A stretch of DNA of 64,000 nucleotides from Lineus longissimus (taxonomy: Eukaryota; Nemertea; Pilidiophora; Heteronemertea; Lineidae). Positions 37,301-48,800 of the stretch are shown in pieces. Under the pieces are notes generated by a model that had not been told where the DNA came from, searched no databases, and saw only the letters and a program-made list of their open reading frames with translations. The position numbers and the translations under genes were made by a program. Where the stretch lies: positions 8,866,001 through 8,930,000 of the forward strand of contig NC_088314.1 in the NCBI RefSeq assembly GCF_910592395.1, written 5' to 3'. Each line of letters opens with the position of its first letter. Position 1 is the first letter of the stretch.

Positions 37301-40300
37301 CTTCAGGTTAGCGTCTCTCAGTAGGTCTTCGTTACTGATTGTCCTTGGCCAGTAGATGCCTCGGATTCTAGGCTGTGTGCACTCTCAGACAAAAGTAAAC
37401 AGCCACTTCTGAATTTAAAAAGTTTCTTTTCTTTGTGACTTTGCTTTTGTGACTGCTATAGAATTGAGATCATTTCGGCAAACATCAAACACAGAAGAAG
37501 AAGAAGTTGCCTTTAAAACTTTGATTTGGCTATGAGAGTAACATTTCTGGTATTACTGATTTCAGTCGAGGGTTTGTCCTTGGAACGTGGAGTGCCTGCG
37601 CTTCTGTCGGAAACATCATTGGTGCATTTGTCGTGGGAGAAGTCCTGGATTACGGTTACGAGGTAAGAGACCATTACCGGTACTTATTTTTGTCTTCTGG
37701 TGGACATTTTTGTCAAGGTAGTTTTCTCCTAATGGCTGGATCAGTTATACAGGAAGTTCTGACGTCTTCATGGACCCTGACATATTGTATTTCTACAAAG
37801 GAGAGAGGTTCGGTTAATAATGATTAATACCCCATTTATGAGTCACTGTACTAAAAACCAGACCATCGATGTTGAGCCAAAATGTAGGCTAAAACCATAG
37901 GCGCTTTGGCTGAAAAAAAATGGGCAATCTCCCTTGTCCTCTCCTGGGCTTCCATCTCAAGTCTGGCCTTAGCCACCAGCACCACTTGTCCGCACAACGA
38001 TTAGTGGGCAGCAGCAAGACCCACAACGTGAGAGAGGAGAACCAGTGCATCAGCCAGTGCCATTGCTCCTCTGTAATCAACCAAACCAAAACAAAATATT
38101 TATTGATTTATTTTGCATCTGATTTCAGTACGCATTCATGGCTACATCGACCATGTTGTTTGCTGGAGGACTTCTTATTTTCTTCGGGCTTGTGCCCTCC
38201 CCAAGGGAAGTTGGTAAGTTTAAACATTTGAGTTGGTTTGAGTGTGAGCTTAACCTTTTTCGGGCTTACAGTGGAACCTCCCTTAGCAGATACCTCTCTC
38301 TTTTAAGGACAACCTTTCTATCAAGGACACTTGTTTTGTCCCAAATTGGTTGTTTCCATTCAATTTGACCGCTCTCATCAGGACAGCTCTCTATTGAGAA
38401 CAGCACTTGTCAGTCAAAACTGTGCCTTGATAGAGAGATTCTACTGCATTGTACATTATACATTGTACTTTCTGTACATTTGATATTCTTATTGGGCCTT
38501 TGCAGCTGTTTGTAAAATTTAGGTTTAAGGAATTGAACCCGAGGCGGAGGACCTTGGTTGAGTTAGCAAGACACTCTCGGGTGGAGCTAAAATACAGTCC
38601 AAACCCGAGCCGACAGGCGAGGGTTTGGACGAAATTTTAGCTCCACCCGAGAGTGTCTTGCTAACTCAACCAAGGTCCGAAGCCGAGGGTTCAATTTCTA
38701 TTCTAAAATACCTCAAACTTAAAAAGATAGGCCACGAAAATAACTTGAATATGTGCGAATTTGGCAAATTCCATCCATCGCCGGCCCGGCCGGAGCGCCG
38801 GTAGCGCCGTTGTTTACATTATGTTAGCGCGCATAGGAAGTCCGCATCTGCTCGCTCAAGTGATGCTAAAATCCGCGCAAATGGGCTATTTGGAGCGTTT
38901 TTCTCGGCAAATATGTGTAGTGCTCATTAAAAAACTTAGGGTGGTTGATGCTTCCTTGACTGATTTGTGTTTGAAGCAGTGTTTTGAGAGCCTCAAACTT
39001 CTGAAGTGAGGTGAAATTCCTTTGACGTGACGTGTGCATGGTTTCCACATTTTAGTGCAACCCGAGGGAACTTTGGTAGAGCATCTTGGTTGCGTGTCCA
39101 AAACACTCCGCTCTCAGAACGAGGCTTATGCATTTTCCATTTAAAAGTTGACTTTACGGTACCAAGGTATTTTAGAATTCCTCATATAGACGTACTAAGA
39201 TTCATCTAAACGTAACGTCAAGTTAAAGATAATACCAGTGACCAACTTGTCTAAACATCTAGACCCAGATATCGGCACATTTGTGGCAAAGGCCTCGTTG
39301 TAGGCCAGGATGACGATGGTTAACGTGATCTTCCTTGTTCTCTTCAGGTCTACCAGAGCCCGATGAGGAGGATTCACGGAAGCCCTACGATAAGGGAGAA
39401 GACAGAGGTACTGTATTTTCATGAGCTTAGTTTCAAATTCAAGGACTGTCATTGACTTTGAGCACCCAGCTACAGATCTTAATTCCATCACAACAATCCT
39501 TCCTGGGGGGCGTTCAAAGTTACCCCATGTGACGGTACTATTGTTAACTATGAAAGTTTTTTGCAGCACTGAAACTTTGCAAATTTAGCTCACTTTCAAT
39601 TGGCGATAGACCAATATAACGTTTGGTGCCAACATTTTATGGTTAAAATGCTTTCTTACTTGGCACTTAACAGTGCATTCACAAAAGTCCCAGTTTACAG
39701 TGTCATAGTGCAAAGGATTTTTTTCTTCACTTTCATTGGAACGGGTCAGTTGGTTATTTTATTAGTTCTGATCTTCAAAACAAAAGCAGTCTTTATTGAT
39801 ATACGTAACTCTTTGATCTTACAGCTCCGTTGTTAGAAGAGAGTTCGCCATCCACGTCGGATGATGCAGTTCCTCCACAGCGTCCTCAAGCCATCGGATT
39901 CTTCCGAGCATTTTTGCTACCCGGTGTCATTCTGGTAAGATTCTCTCAAAGCAGACGGCTGGTTTAAGACTCCTTTAAAGGGGATACGCCGTTCGTAGTT
40001 ACTGGTGGTCAAGGAAAATAGAAATGCAGTTATACACAATGCTGTAATGCAGTTTTTATACATACGAATGACCTTTAACTTGGTTTTTACAGTATTATGT
40101 GTCTGTGTACACGATGGCAATGCTGAAATTTTTATTAAGTACGTATTCCCGCAATTGGCAATTTCCAAATTCAATTACCAATTCAAAGTTGTTTGCGTTT
40201 GGCATTAGTCTTTAAAATACCAACCAGGGACCTTACGACCGATAGTCAGAGACCAAAGCCTCCAGACCACCATGGCTCATTTTATTAGGTGCCTGTCCAT

Positions 40301-43300
40301 GTAAAACTAGAAACTTGCAATAAATTTAGTCATTGAGATGGAGTACACTCAACTAGACCAAGCATTCCAAGTATTTTTGCGTAATAGTTGTGGAATGCAA
40401 GTTTAAAAATGCAAGTTTATTTATGATTTCAGTACTCCCTGTCGTATGCTTGTCTCAAACTAGTGAATTATGCATTCTTCTTCTGGTTGCCATTCTATCT
40501 ACATAATAACTTCGGCTGGTCAAATACGGTAGCAGACGACATCTCAATCTGGTACGATGTCGGAGGAATTATCGGTAAGCAGACGATCTTCGATGTGAAG
40601 TGTCGAAAATGACCCGAAAGGCTTTCATATCATTTGTTCTTTGCTGGGCCTCTAAATCTAAACAATGACGTTGCATCGAACTGATGAGATTTAACCGTGG
40701 CACGCTCGAGAAAGAGGTTCACATTTTTTTCACTTGAGGTGACAAGGACCTTCAATGAAAATCCAAATATTTTCAATAATTCAATATTTTATGTCTTTTG
40801 TGTGTCTATTTTTACAACTTTCACTTGATTCATAGGCTTTATTATTGTTTTTTCCAGGTGGTGCAGTGGGAGGTTTTGTTTCGGTAAGAAGCTACTCTGA
40901 TTCACGCTACTTTTAATCCACATTGTTCTGTGCTGGTATGAGGTTGGAAACAAATTGATGTAAAAAGAAAGTCTGCAGTTTTTCTGCGGCATTCGCTGGG
41001 CACTTAGAGGTTATATTTTCTGGGGAGTATTCCTCCTCAAGGTGGGATGAGTAATCTTACGTTCCACTACAGTTGGGCACCAGTTGGGTTTATTGGCCTA
41101 GTGACTCAGTCAAAAGAAGAAATCGATGGCTCTAGATTTCGGAATTCTAAACAAAATTTCTTCTGTTTCAGGATCGAATGGGAAATCGATCACCTACGTG
41201 CATCATCTTCTTGGTCTGTGCATTCCCTTCGCTGTATGGCTACAGTAGTAAGTTGATTTGTATGCGAAGAAGATTCCATGGTTGAGTGCTGACTGAGTAG
41301 GGGAACAGTTTCAATGGTGTATTCCTGTTTCGCCTATTCCTGTTCCGCCTATTCCTGTTTCGCCTATTCCTGTTTCGCCTAATTCCTGTTTCGCCTATTC
41401 AAATGTATTGCTAACCTCCCCACAGACGTAGGAATATGAACCGTCCCTTACTGACCGACCAAACCCGAGGAGAGCCACATATGTACGCATTGAAACAATA
41501 CTTCAATGGAGAGAGGGACATAATGAGTTACGTTGATGCCATCAGTTACCTTGTCTGACATGATATCATGATATGTATTTTCCACCTTGTTTGACTTTAT
41601 ATGTGCTGTACCTACATGTATATTATGACATGGGTTTTACAGCTGATTTTGATCAAATAATTATGAGAATGTACAATATTATGTATTTTCATCAAAAACT
41701 CATGAATTCAGTTTTCATAAAATAAACGACTGCTTTACTCTACTTAATCTATTAGCTTTTACTGTGTGTCAGTATGGTCCTATGGTCCTATGGTCAAATA
41801 AGTCTCGGACTGTCCCCGCTTTCAAGGTGACTCTTTCAAAACGGTCATGGCATGGTTTGTTAACAAAGTTGATGGCATTTGATTAGTCAAATTGTCATCA
41901 CATCGTTAACATCATCCAATTGTCCCCTCACATTTTCCCCATAAAATGGACATGCATCCCTAAGGTTCCCCGTGGGAGAGTCGATTTATTGTAGGGGTAC
42001 TGGAAAGTAGGCGAAACAGGAATAGGCGAAACAGGAATAGGCGAAACAGGAATTTTGTAGGCGAAACAGGAATAGGCGAAACAGGAATAGGCGAAACAGG
42101 CATAAACCGTTTCAATAGCTGGAACTTGGTCGAACTTGCGTTACTCCACCCAGGTGTAGACGTTGGCACCTGTCAATAACGCTCAGGTTGTATCAGTTCA
42201 TCTGAGGTCTGCTGAAAGGTTTCAGGATGGATACATTTGAAGTAAAGGTGGACGATAATATCTGCAGCAGTTGATATCAGATTATAAATCTTTCAACTAA
42301 CTATATGTTTGCAATTGGAATCACATGGGCTGTTATAGATTTTTCTCAAGAGACCCTCTTGTAAGAGTATATCTTTAACCTCACCATTCGTTTTTTGATT
42401 TTCAGTCAGCCCAGCTGATAAGACAATCAATTCCGTGCTCATGGCAGTGACAGGGTTTTTCATTGGTGGGCCGGCTAATCTTATCAGTTCTGCCATTTCT
42501 GCGGATATAGGTAAGAAATTCTTCACAGGTCTGTGGAAAGTAATGTCACTCTTTAGACTGTCCAGTAAGCAAGTCAAAACAATTTGTCAAGTTTAGCCTT
42601 ATACAAGGATTTGAGGCTCAAATTGTCTGATTCAGAAATGAGACGTCTTTTCCTCATGCATATTACATAACAGATTTTACAGTCTTTGATTTGCACGTGG
42701 ACTGGTCGCAACAAAATTGGACAAGCTTCTATTTTTTCTCCTGCGCATTTTGGAAAACGACCTCTTTTAAAACATTATTGTCATTTTCCATCATCCGACT
42801 TTTCATCAACACCCTGTATGTTTTTTCGATTACAGGACGCCAAGGACCCCTACGCGGGAACAAAGAAGCGCTGTCGACTGTGACGGGGATTGTTGACGGT
42901 ACGGGCAGCGTTGGAGCAGCCATCGGACAATTCCTTGTACCAGTTATACAGCTCCACCTCGACTGGCATTGGGTGTTCTATTTCTTCCTTCTCATGGTAA
43001 GTTTCAAATTCTGAAACACCTTGGTTTCAATGGTGTAGTTTTATATTCAAAATGCATTGCGCCTCACTTGCGGTGTATTTGTCTCATCACGGATTGCGTA
43101 TTAATCTTCAGGGATGTTGCTCTGTTGACCACGACAACATTGATTACTTACAAGGCACCACTTGGAAGTATTGTGAAAATTTGATGGGTGATATCGTGGT
43201 GTTTTGAGAAATGTTTCATAATATAAGGCTCAAGTGTTCTCCAGAAGGCCATTGTAAGGGCGTTCCACCTTACCTTGGCAGCTTATAAGTACCACCCTAC

Positions 43301-43621
43301 CTTACTCGAGAATTCTAAAAGGGCCACCCTAGCCTAAAATTTTGCCCACCCTACCTCCTGTAGCACACTGGCGAAACTTTCTGAACATCAAATGTACCAC
43401 CCTACTTTGAAAAAACCCTGTGAAGAACTTTATTAGCCTGAGCCTTTTCAAACGTGCTCATTTAACCTCTCTATCCTGTTTTTTAGACGTTCATGACCTG
43501 TGTCTGCATAGGACCAATGTTTTACCGGGACGTCAAGGCCATGAAGTGTTGTGGCTGCCAGAGAAGGGCAACTGGCACCGTCTACAGTTCTGTACAACAC
43601 GGACTTGACTCACCCGATTAA
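34379..43621 (+). CDS. SLC37A3: SLC37A3-type sugar-phosphate/lysosomal MFS transporter
   Basis: Fifteen exons: 34379-34491, 34713-34830, 35809-35901, 36492-36575, 36831-36976, 37566-37662, 38129-38213, 39348-39407, 39825-39934, 40433-40574, 40858-40883, 41172-41247, 42406-42510, 42836-42996, 43487-43621; phases all agree, giving 516 residues (human ~494). Twelve membrane segments are expected. MFS motif A appears as GALGDRFDLR and again as GGFVSDRMGNRSP. Family signatures include RKTFSNVKPTIS, PYLGALDAIFLISYAV, ASGWPTVVAVMGNWFGK, YSLSYACLKLVNY, SIWYDVGGIIGG and TGFFIGGPANLISSAISAD. These match SLC37A3 better than SLC37A1, A2 or A4. Human SLC37A3 acts in lysosomes with ATRAID. The central loop across exons 8-9 holds DRAPLL, an acidic dileucine sorting motif, which fits lysosomal targeting. 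The transported substrate cannot be read from the sequence. Confidence 0.95.
36049..36441. mobile_element. pogo-like MITE (copy 1), split by a SINE
   Basis: A member of the dispersed GGACACCTCTCTATTAAGG family, cut in two by the SINE at 36175-36422. The left part runs 36049-36174 and lacks the outer end; the right part 36423-36441 ends in GAGGTTCTACTG followed by TA. Confidence 0.75.
36175..36422 (-). mobile_element. tRNA-derived SINE with LINE-like 3' tail
   Basis: On the minus strand the element begins GGGGCAGCGGTAGCGCAGTG (polymerase III A box) and carries GTGGGTTCGACTCCC (B box). The ~70-base head resembles an elongator tRNA-Met, with a CTCATGA anticodon-loop-like stretch and AGGTCGTGGGTTCGA. 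The 3' part ends GCGCTATATAAATGCG, the same tail as the CR1/L2-like LINE at 57840-58822, suggesting that this LINE class moved it. It has the mobile-element structure and is not a functional tRNA gene. Confidence 0.85.
37043..37375 (-). pseudogene. C-terminal fragment of a non-LTR retrotransposon polyprotein
   Basis: Minus-strand translation gives RIRGIYWPRTISNEDLL, then ERRWQWLGHVL, an in-frame TGA, and then LTWTPQGRRNRGRPRETWRR. This is the characteristic C-terminal end of endonuclease-reverse transcriptase proteins of RTE/Jockey-type elements. The stop codon and lack of the catalytic region show it is dead. It lies in intron 5 of the SLC37A3 gene, antisense to it. Confidence 0.85.
38269..38446. 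mobile_element. pogo-like MITE (copy 2)
   Basis: About 178 bases beginning TA-CAGTGGAACCTCCCTTA and ending AGAGAGATTCTACTG, inverted ends of the family also seen at 36049, 44214, 44548, 50032 and 50995. It lies in intron 7 of SLC37A3. Confidence 0.8.
38531..38696. mobile_element. Near-perfect long hairpin (foldback MITE)
   Basis: Arms of about 70 bases are almost exact complements: the left reads ...GACCTTGGTTGAGTTAGC..., the right ...GCTAACTCAACCAAGGTC.... An inner stem GTCCAAACCC/GGGTTTGGAC encloses a ~20-base loop. No target-site duplication is visible. It lies in intron 7 of SLC37A3. Confidence 0.8.
39979..40211. mobile_element. TTAA-flanked MITE (copy A)
   Basis: A 233-base element bounded by TTAA at 39975-39978 and 40212-40215, with degenerate inverted ends. 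It contains GGAAAATAGAAATGCAGTTA and AATTGGCAATTTCCAAA segments shared with the copy at 57719-58890. A TTAA site is the hallmark of piggyBac-class insertion, though the ends do not begin with the usual CCC. A diverged internal fragment of the same family lies at 35703-35785. Confidence 0.65.
40217..40275 (-). mobile_element. tRNA-like SINE relic
   Basis: The minus strand reads GAGCCATGGTGGTCTGGAGG then AAGGTCCCTGGTTGG, resembling a degenerate tRNA A-box and the first half of a B-box. It stops at the junction with the TTAA MITE, which may have inserted into it. The call rests on similarity of layout only. Confidence 0.4.
41316..42108. mobile_element. Foldback (FB-like) transposon with minisatellite termini
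   Basis: A 793-base element in intron 12 of SLC37A3. The left end has five to six tandem copies of the 15-base unit CCTATTCCTGTTTCG (41321-41400); the right end has the same unit in inverse orientation, six copies (42009-42102). Outermost ends read GGTGTATTCCTGTTTCGCC and, on the other strand, GGTTTATGCCTGTTTCGCC. The 8-base direct repeat GTTTCAAT flanks the element (41308-41315, 42109-42116). Inverted ends built of short tandem repeats with an 8-9-bp duplication match the Drosophila FB architecture. The ~600-base core has no long open frame. Confidence 0.8.
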
Positions 43622-44213
43622 ATTATTTTCAATGAGGACCTCAGGCGTCACACAGAGATGGAGAAGCAAAATGGGGAACAGCTATCTGGAAAAGGAAGAA
43701 ACAGCGGCATCTCTATATTGTATCGAATAAAAAACATCGATATCGTCATACCCACCTAAATAAAGGATGCAGAGGCTGGCTTGTACAACCAGTAATCAAG
43801 AACTGAACTACATCCAGAGTCATTCTACCCAAAAACAATTAAGCCCCTAAGAGTTATAGTGGGCTGCGTGCATTAGAAATTTCTCAAATTTTTCTTATAT
43901 GAGATATTCAAAATATCAAAATCAAAAAGATATCATCTTTTTTGTGTCACCTAGTATAGTACGTGTGCCATTACGAGTACTGATGTTTGCATTGAATTTG
44001 CTGTATTATTACTTTGTATCAACGAAACTCGTCTCTTTATTTATTTTTGGAAAAAATACTTAAATTCATCTTGCCATGATATAAATAAACAATTTTTTAA
44101 ATGCAAATTCAACATTTTGTATAAATTCAGTTTGTGCACGATATGTGTTTTTTTCTGAGGTTTGTTTTGACCTGCATTTGGGTGAGGAACTTTGAAAAAT
44201 TTTTATAGCTATA
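43622..44213 (+). other. Probable 3' untranslated region of SLC37A3
   Basis: AT-rich sequence after the stop codon with AATAAA-type signals near 43727 and 44085. The true cleavage site cannot be chosen from sequence. Confidence 0.5.
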
Positions 44214-44390
44214 CAGTGGAACCTCTCGTAGTGGACACCTCTCTATCAAGAACACCCTGTCTATTAAAGATGCTGCTTATGATCCCAATCCTGCCCTTTC
44301 CATTCAAATTGACCTCTGTATCAGGACACCTCTCCATTAAGGACAGCATAGGTCAGTCCTAAGGGAGTCTTCAATAGAGAGGTTCTGATG
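44214..44390. mobile_element. pogo-like MITE (copy 3)
   Basis: Starts TA-CAGTGGAACCTCTCGTAG and ends AGAGAGGTTCTGATG (degraded right tip). The interior matches the other copies (CATTCAAATTGACCTCT, AGGACACCTCTCCATTAAGG). Confidence 0.8.
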
Positions 44391-44547
44391 TGTCTGTTTT
44401 GTCTTATGCATGTACCGGTGGTTGTAATATAAAGCTGATTTAAAAGATCTCGGGAATGTTTGTGATGTGCAGTTGGGTCTTCTACTGAATATACCCATTA
44501 CCCCTTGTGCACAGTTGAAAGTTAGGCCATTTCTCAGGCACCATATA

Positions 44548-44727
44548 CGGTGAAACCCCCCTTATCAGGCACTTCTCTATCAAGAACACCCTCTCAATTT
44601 TAAGACATTAGTTTCAGTCCCAAATTGGTTTGTTTCCTTTCAATTTGACCTCTCTAATCAGGACTCCTCTCTGTCAAGGACTGCACTTGTCAGTCCCGAG
44701 GGTGTCCTTAATAGAGAGGTTCTACTG
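44548..44727. mobile_element. pogo-like MITE (copy 4)
   Basis: Starts TA-CGGTGAAACCCCCCTTA and ends TTAATAGAGAGGTTCTACTG. It lies about 160 bases from copy 3 in the same orientation. Confidence 0.8.
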
Positions 44728-45889
44728 TGGTAAACTTCAAGTGAAAGCTTCCAGAGATGCTCTCTGAAATCAAGAAGGAAAGTATATATATTATAGATTT
44801 TCTTCGATGAACCGTGCTATAAATGTTTGCATTATCATATTGAATATAGATATTAAATATAAATATCTGCATTTATAATGTAATAGGTGGCCATAATTAT
44901 GTATCACATGTTTTATCAAGAATTAACAGAGACTAAGAAATTAGAAGCTATATCACAGCATCTTATCTAGCACTGGGTACAAGACTCTGACTATACATGC
45001 TTCCTGAAATGGGTGACTTGCATTGGAACTAACTTTTTCCCCCTTGTCTGTCATCAAATGCATTCAAGTGTGTTGGTCAACCATGACTATCTCCTTTGTC
45101 CCTCCACCAAAAGGCCTAGTTTCCCCTTATGACATCACTATTTCTGACACTCAGCGCCCCATTTCTGGGAAGGTGTATAGGGGGGGTTTTAGAAACTAAA
45201 TTGGCTCCTATCCAATGGTAATCGCTTCTATAGACTGATTCCTGTTTGATTTTTGTCACAAAATACCTGACTCAAATGGTTTAACTTATTCAGCAGTGCT
45301 TCTAGACCAATAATGAAATGGTATTTTAATGAGGTCCTAAAACCCCTCTAAGACATGCAGGTACCCTTTATCGATTGCTAACACAGCTTAAGATTTCAAA
45401 ATGCCCTGAATACATCTCTTTGTCTTTGGGACTTCAGAGCTCAATTAGGTGTCATTTTTTTTCATCTTGTCTATTATTCAATGAAAGTAATCATAAGTTA
45501 AGTAAGTGCCCGTTTTCAAATAGCAAGGCTTTCGGCCTCAAGTTCCAAATTCATTGTCTTTATCAATTCTTAGTAGATGTATATTTATCTTACTGTAAAT
45601 AAATGTATTATTATTGGAAATGCATATTTATTGCTTTATTTCTGATCGAAGATTTTGTCAGATTGAAAACTAAACTCCAACCTTCCCAACATGAGTAATT
45701 AGTAGGTTGTCATCGACCTCACTTCAGATATGACAATAATAATGACAACAATGGCGATAAGTCATTTAAAAGTTACACCAGCAAACCAGGCAATGGCGTC
45801 GTGGTCCGAGACTAATAAAAATGTTCACTATTAAAGACCTGTTACTGTTGATATTGTCACTATCAACAAAAAGGAACCTATATATCACC
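44728..45889. other. Intergenic, no gene seen
   Basis: AT-rich, with no recognisable exon, RNA gene or repeat. Confidence 0.5.
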
Positions 45890-48800
45890 TTTGAGATTCC
45901 CCCTTCACGGTCAGTTCATGCTGAAGAGAGCGGACACCCAAGGTACTTGCCAGTGGCAAATGCAAATTGTTGCGATGGAAGTGTCCTGTTTATGACGACT
46001 AACGTCTTTGGGCTGTCTGTGTGATTCTGCTGATTGTGACATTGTCTCCAGAGACCACAGGAATTCAAATCGCACAGCATTTGGACACTCCAGGGCCTGT
46101 CAACCTATAAATGATCTCGGAGATTCCTCATTCGCAGTCTGTATGTGCTGGAGAAAAGGAACATCAAAGGTACAACAGCACTTGCTGTAGGTCAATGCTA
46201 ACCTACGTTAGCTGTCATGAAAGTGTCCTGTATGTGATGGGTATTGTCTTCGAGACGTCGACTGTGTTAGGCAGATTGTGACAGTCTCCATAATACCGCA
46301 GGACATGGCATTTCCCCCGATCCAGGTCCCGTCAATTTCACAAAAGTATCCAAGAAGAGAGCTACCCCTTTGAGCCTCCAAGACAGGGCATTTTCACTAT
46401 CACAATCCTTGCTGTGTCACAATCAACCTCATGGACGACCTTTGCCAGCTTTGCTATACCCTTTCTATTTCAGTTTGTGGTAATGACGAGGCATAGTAAT
46501 GCTTTCCAAGACAGAATCTTCGCTGTAGCAATCCGATCCGGTTGTTGATAGTGTCTCAACCGACCCAATGGACATTGACAGCATCACAAGCAACCCATCG
46601 GGTGAACTTTTGTCACCTTCAAATGTCAGCTTGTGCGAATGAGGAGGCATAGCCAAGGTAAACAAGACTGGGCATTTTCGCTGCAGCAATCCCAACTGTT
46701 GGTAGAGTCACAACCAACCTTCCACCTTATTGAGATTATCTTTAGCTTGTGCTGAAGACAAGGCCCCGGCCAAGCTACATCTTGACTGACTGAAGCCTAA
46801 TCGCACCCTGTCCAGACAATCCTGGCTGTTGATATTATCACTACCAACGCAATGGACATTAATATGATGAGATGGGCCATAAGGCAGCAAAGGCATTCGC
46901 CACGAGCGAGGCGACAGAAGACGTCCAAAGATAGCCTGAGGTGTCCTGAGGTGACAGGAGATGTTTTGAGTTGGGTTGATATGACGAGATGGGGCAGAAG
47001 ACAGTAGAGGCATTCTCATTCGGAGGCGACAGAATACGCCAAGATATAGCATGAGCTGTTAGAAGGTGGCAGAGGAGGCGGGATGCATTTACAATCAGAG
47101 GTGACAGAGGACGTCTGTTCAGATGTCTATGAAAATGAGAAAAGGATAGATGCATTCGCTTTTGGAGGACTCAGAACGTTGAGGCATTCGCATTCAGAGG
47201 CGACAGAAAACGTCCAGGGACAGCCTGACATATTGGGAGGTGACAAAGGAGAGCAGAGGACATTCGCACTCGGAGATGACAGAAGACGATTTTGGGAGAC
47301 CTAAGATGATTAATTGGGATGGAGGACGTAGAGGCATTCGCATTCAGTTGTGATAGGAGATATCCAGGGACAGTGATGTTTGGAGGTGACAGAGGACAAT
47401 AGATGTCAGAAGACGGTTTTTTGGGTGGGCTGAAGAACAGATGGGACAGAAGACGCACTGGCATTCGAATACAGAAGCGATATTCAGAAGAATATGAGAG
47501 AACACTCGCATTCAGAGGTGACAGAAGACGACTTGGGGTCTCCTAAGATTTGTCTCTCAAGAGTTGGGACGGAATACGTCGCATTCAGAAGCGACAGAAC
47601 ACGTCCAGAGATGGCAAGCGGTGTTGGGAGGTGGTGTAGAGAAGGAGATGCATTCGGATTAAGTGGTGACCGAAGAAGTTTTGAGGTGTGGGTTACTATG
47701 ATGAGATGGGGCAGAAGATCATCGAGACATTTACATTTATATAGGGGCTGTGAGAGAAAACGCCCAGGGCAACCTGATATTTCGGGAGGTGACTACGGAC
47801 AAGAGAGTACGCAATCAGAGGACGTTTTTGGGTGGTGCAAGATGGTCAGATGGGATGGAAGACGTGGAGGCATTCGCATTCAGAGGCGACAAAATACGGC
47901 CAGAGATAGCCTGAGGTGTAGGAAGGCGATGGAGGACAGAAGATGCATTCGCATAAGGCGTTGAGTGAAGACGTTTTGAGGTGGGTTAAGATGATGAAAT
48001 GGGCTAGAAAGCAGTAGAGGCATTCGCATTCAGGGGCGACAGAAAACGTTTTGAAGTGGCTTAGAACAGAAGATGCATTTCCTCTTGGAGGCAACACAAG
48101 ACGTTTTGACGTGGACTGAGATGATGAGATGGGATGGAAGACGTTAAGGTATCCGCATAGGTGACACTAGACGTCCAGAGACAGCCTGAGATGTCTGGAG
48201 GTGACTATGGATCGGAGAGGACATTCGCATTCAGATGTGACAGCAGAAGTTTTTGGGTAGCCTGAGATGATCAGATGGGACGAAAGAGGTGAAGGCATTC
48301 ATATTCTGAGGTTACTGATGTCATCCAGAGATAGCCCGAGGTGTTGAGAGGTGACACAGGACAATGAAAGCATTTGCAATTAGAGGTGACATGACAGAAG
48401 ACGTCTTGAGGTTTGTTAAGATGATGGGGTGGGGCGGTAGACGTAGAGGCATTCGCATGCTGAGGTGACAGAAGACGTCCAGGGACAGCCTGTGATAATG
48501 GGAGGTGATGAAGGACAACACAGGAGGTGACAGAAGACGTCCAGGGACAGCCTGTGATGATGGGAGGTGACTAAGGTCAACAGAGGAGGTGATAGAAGAC
48601 GTCCAGAGACAGCCTGTGATGATGGGATGTGATGAAGGACAACACAGGAGATGACAGAAGACGACCAGGGACAGCCTGTGATGATGGGAGGTGATGAAGG
48701 ACAACACAGGAGGTGACAGAAGACGTCCAGGGACAGCCTGTGATGATGGGAGGTGATGAAGGACAACACAGGAGGTGGCAGAAGACGACCAGGGACAGCC

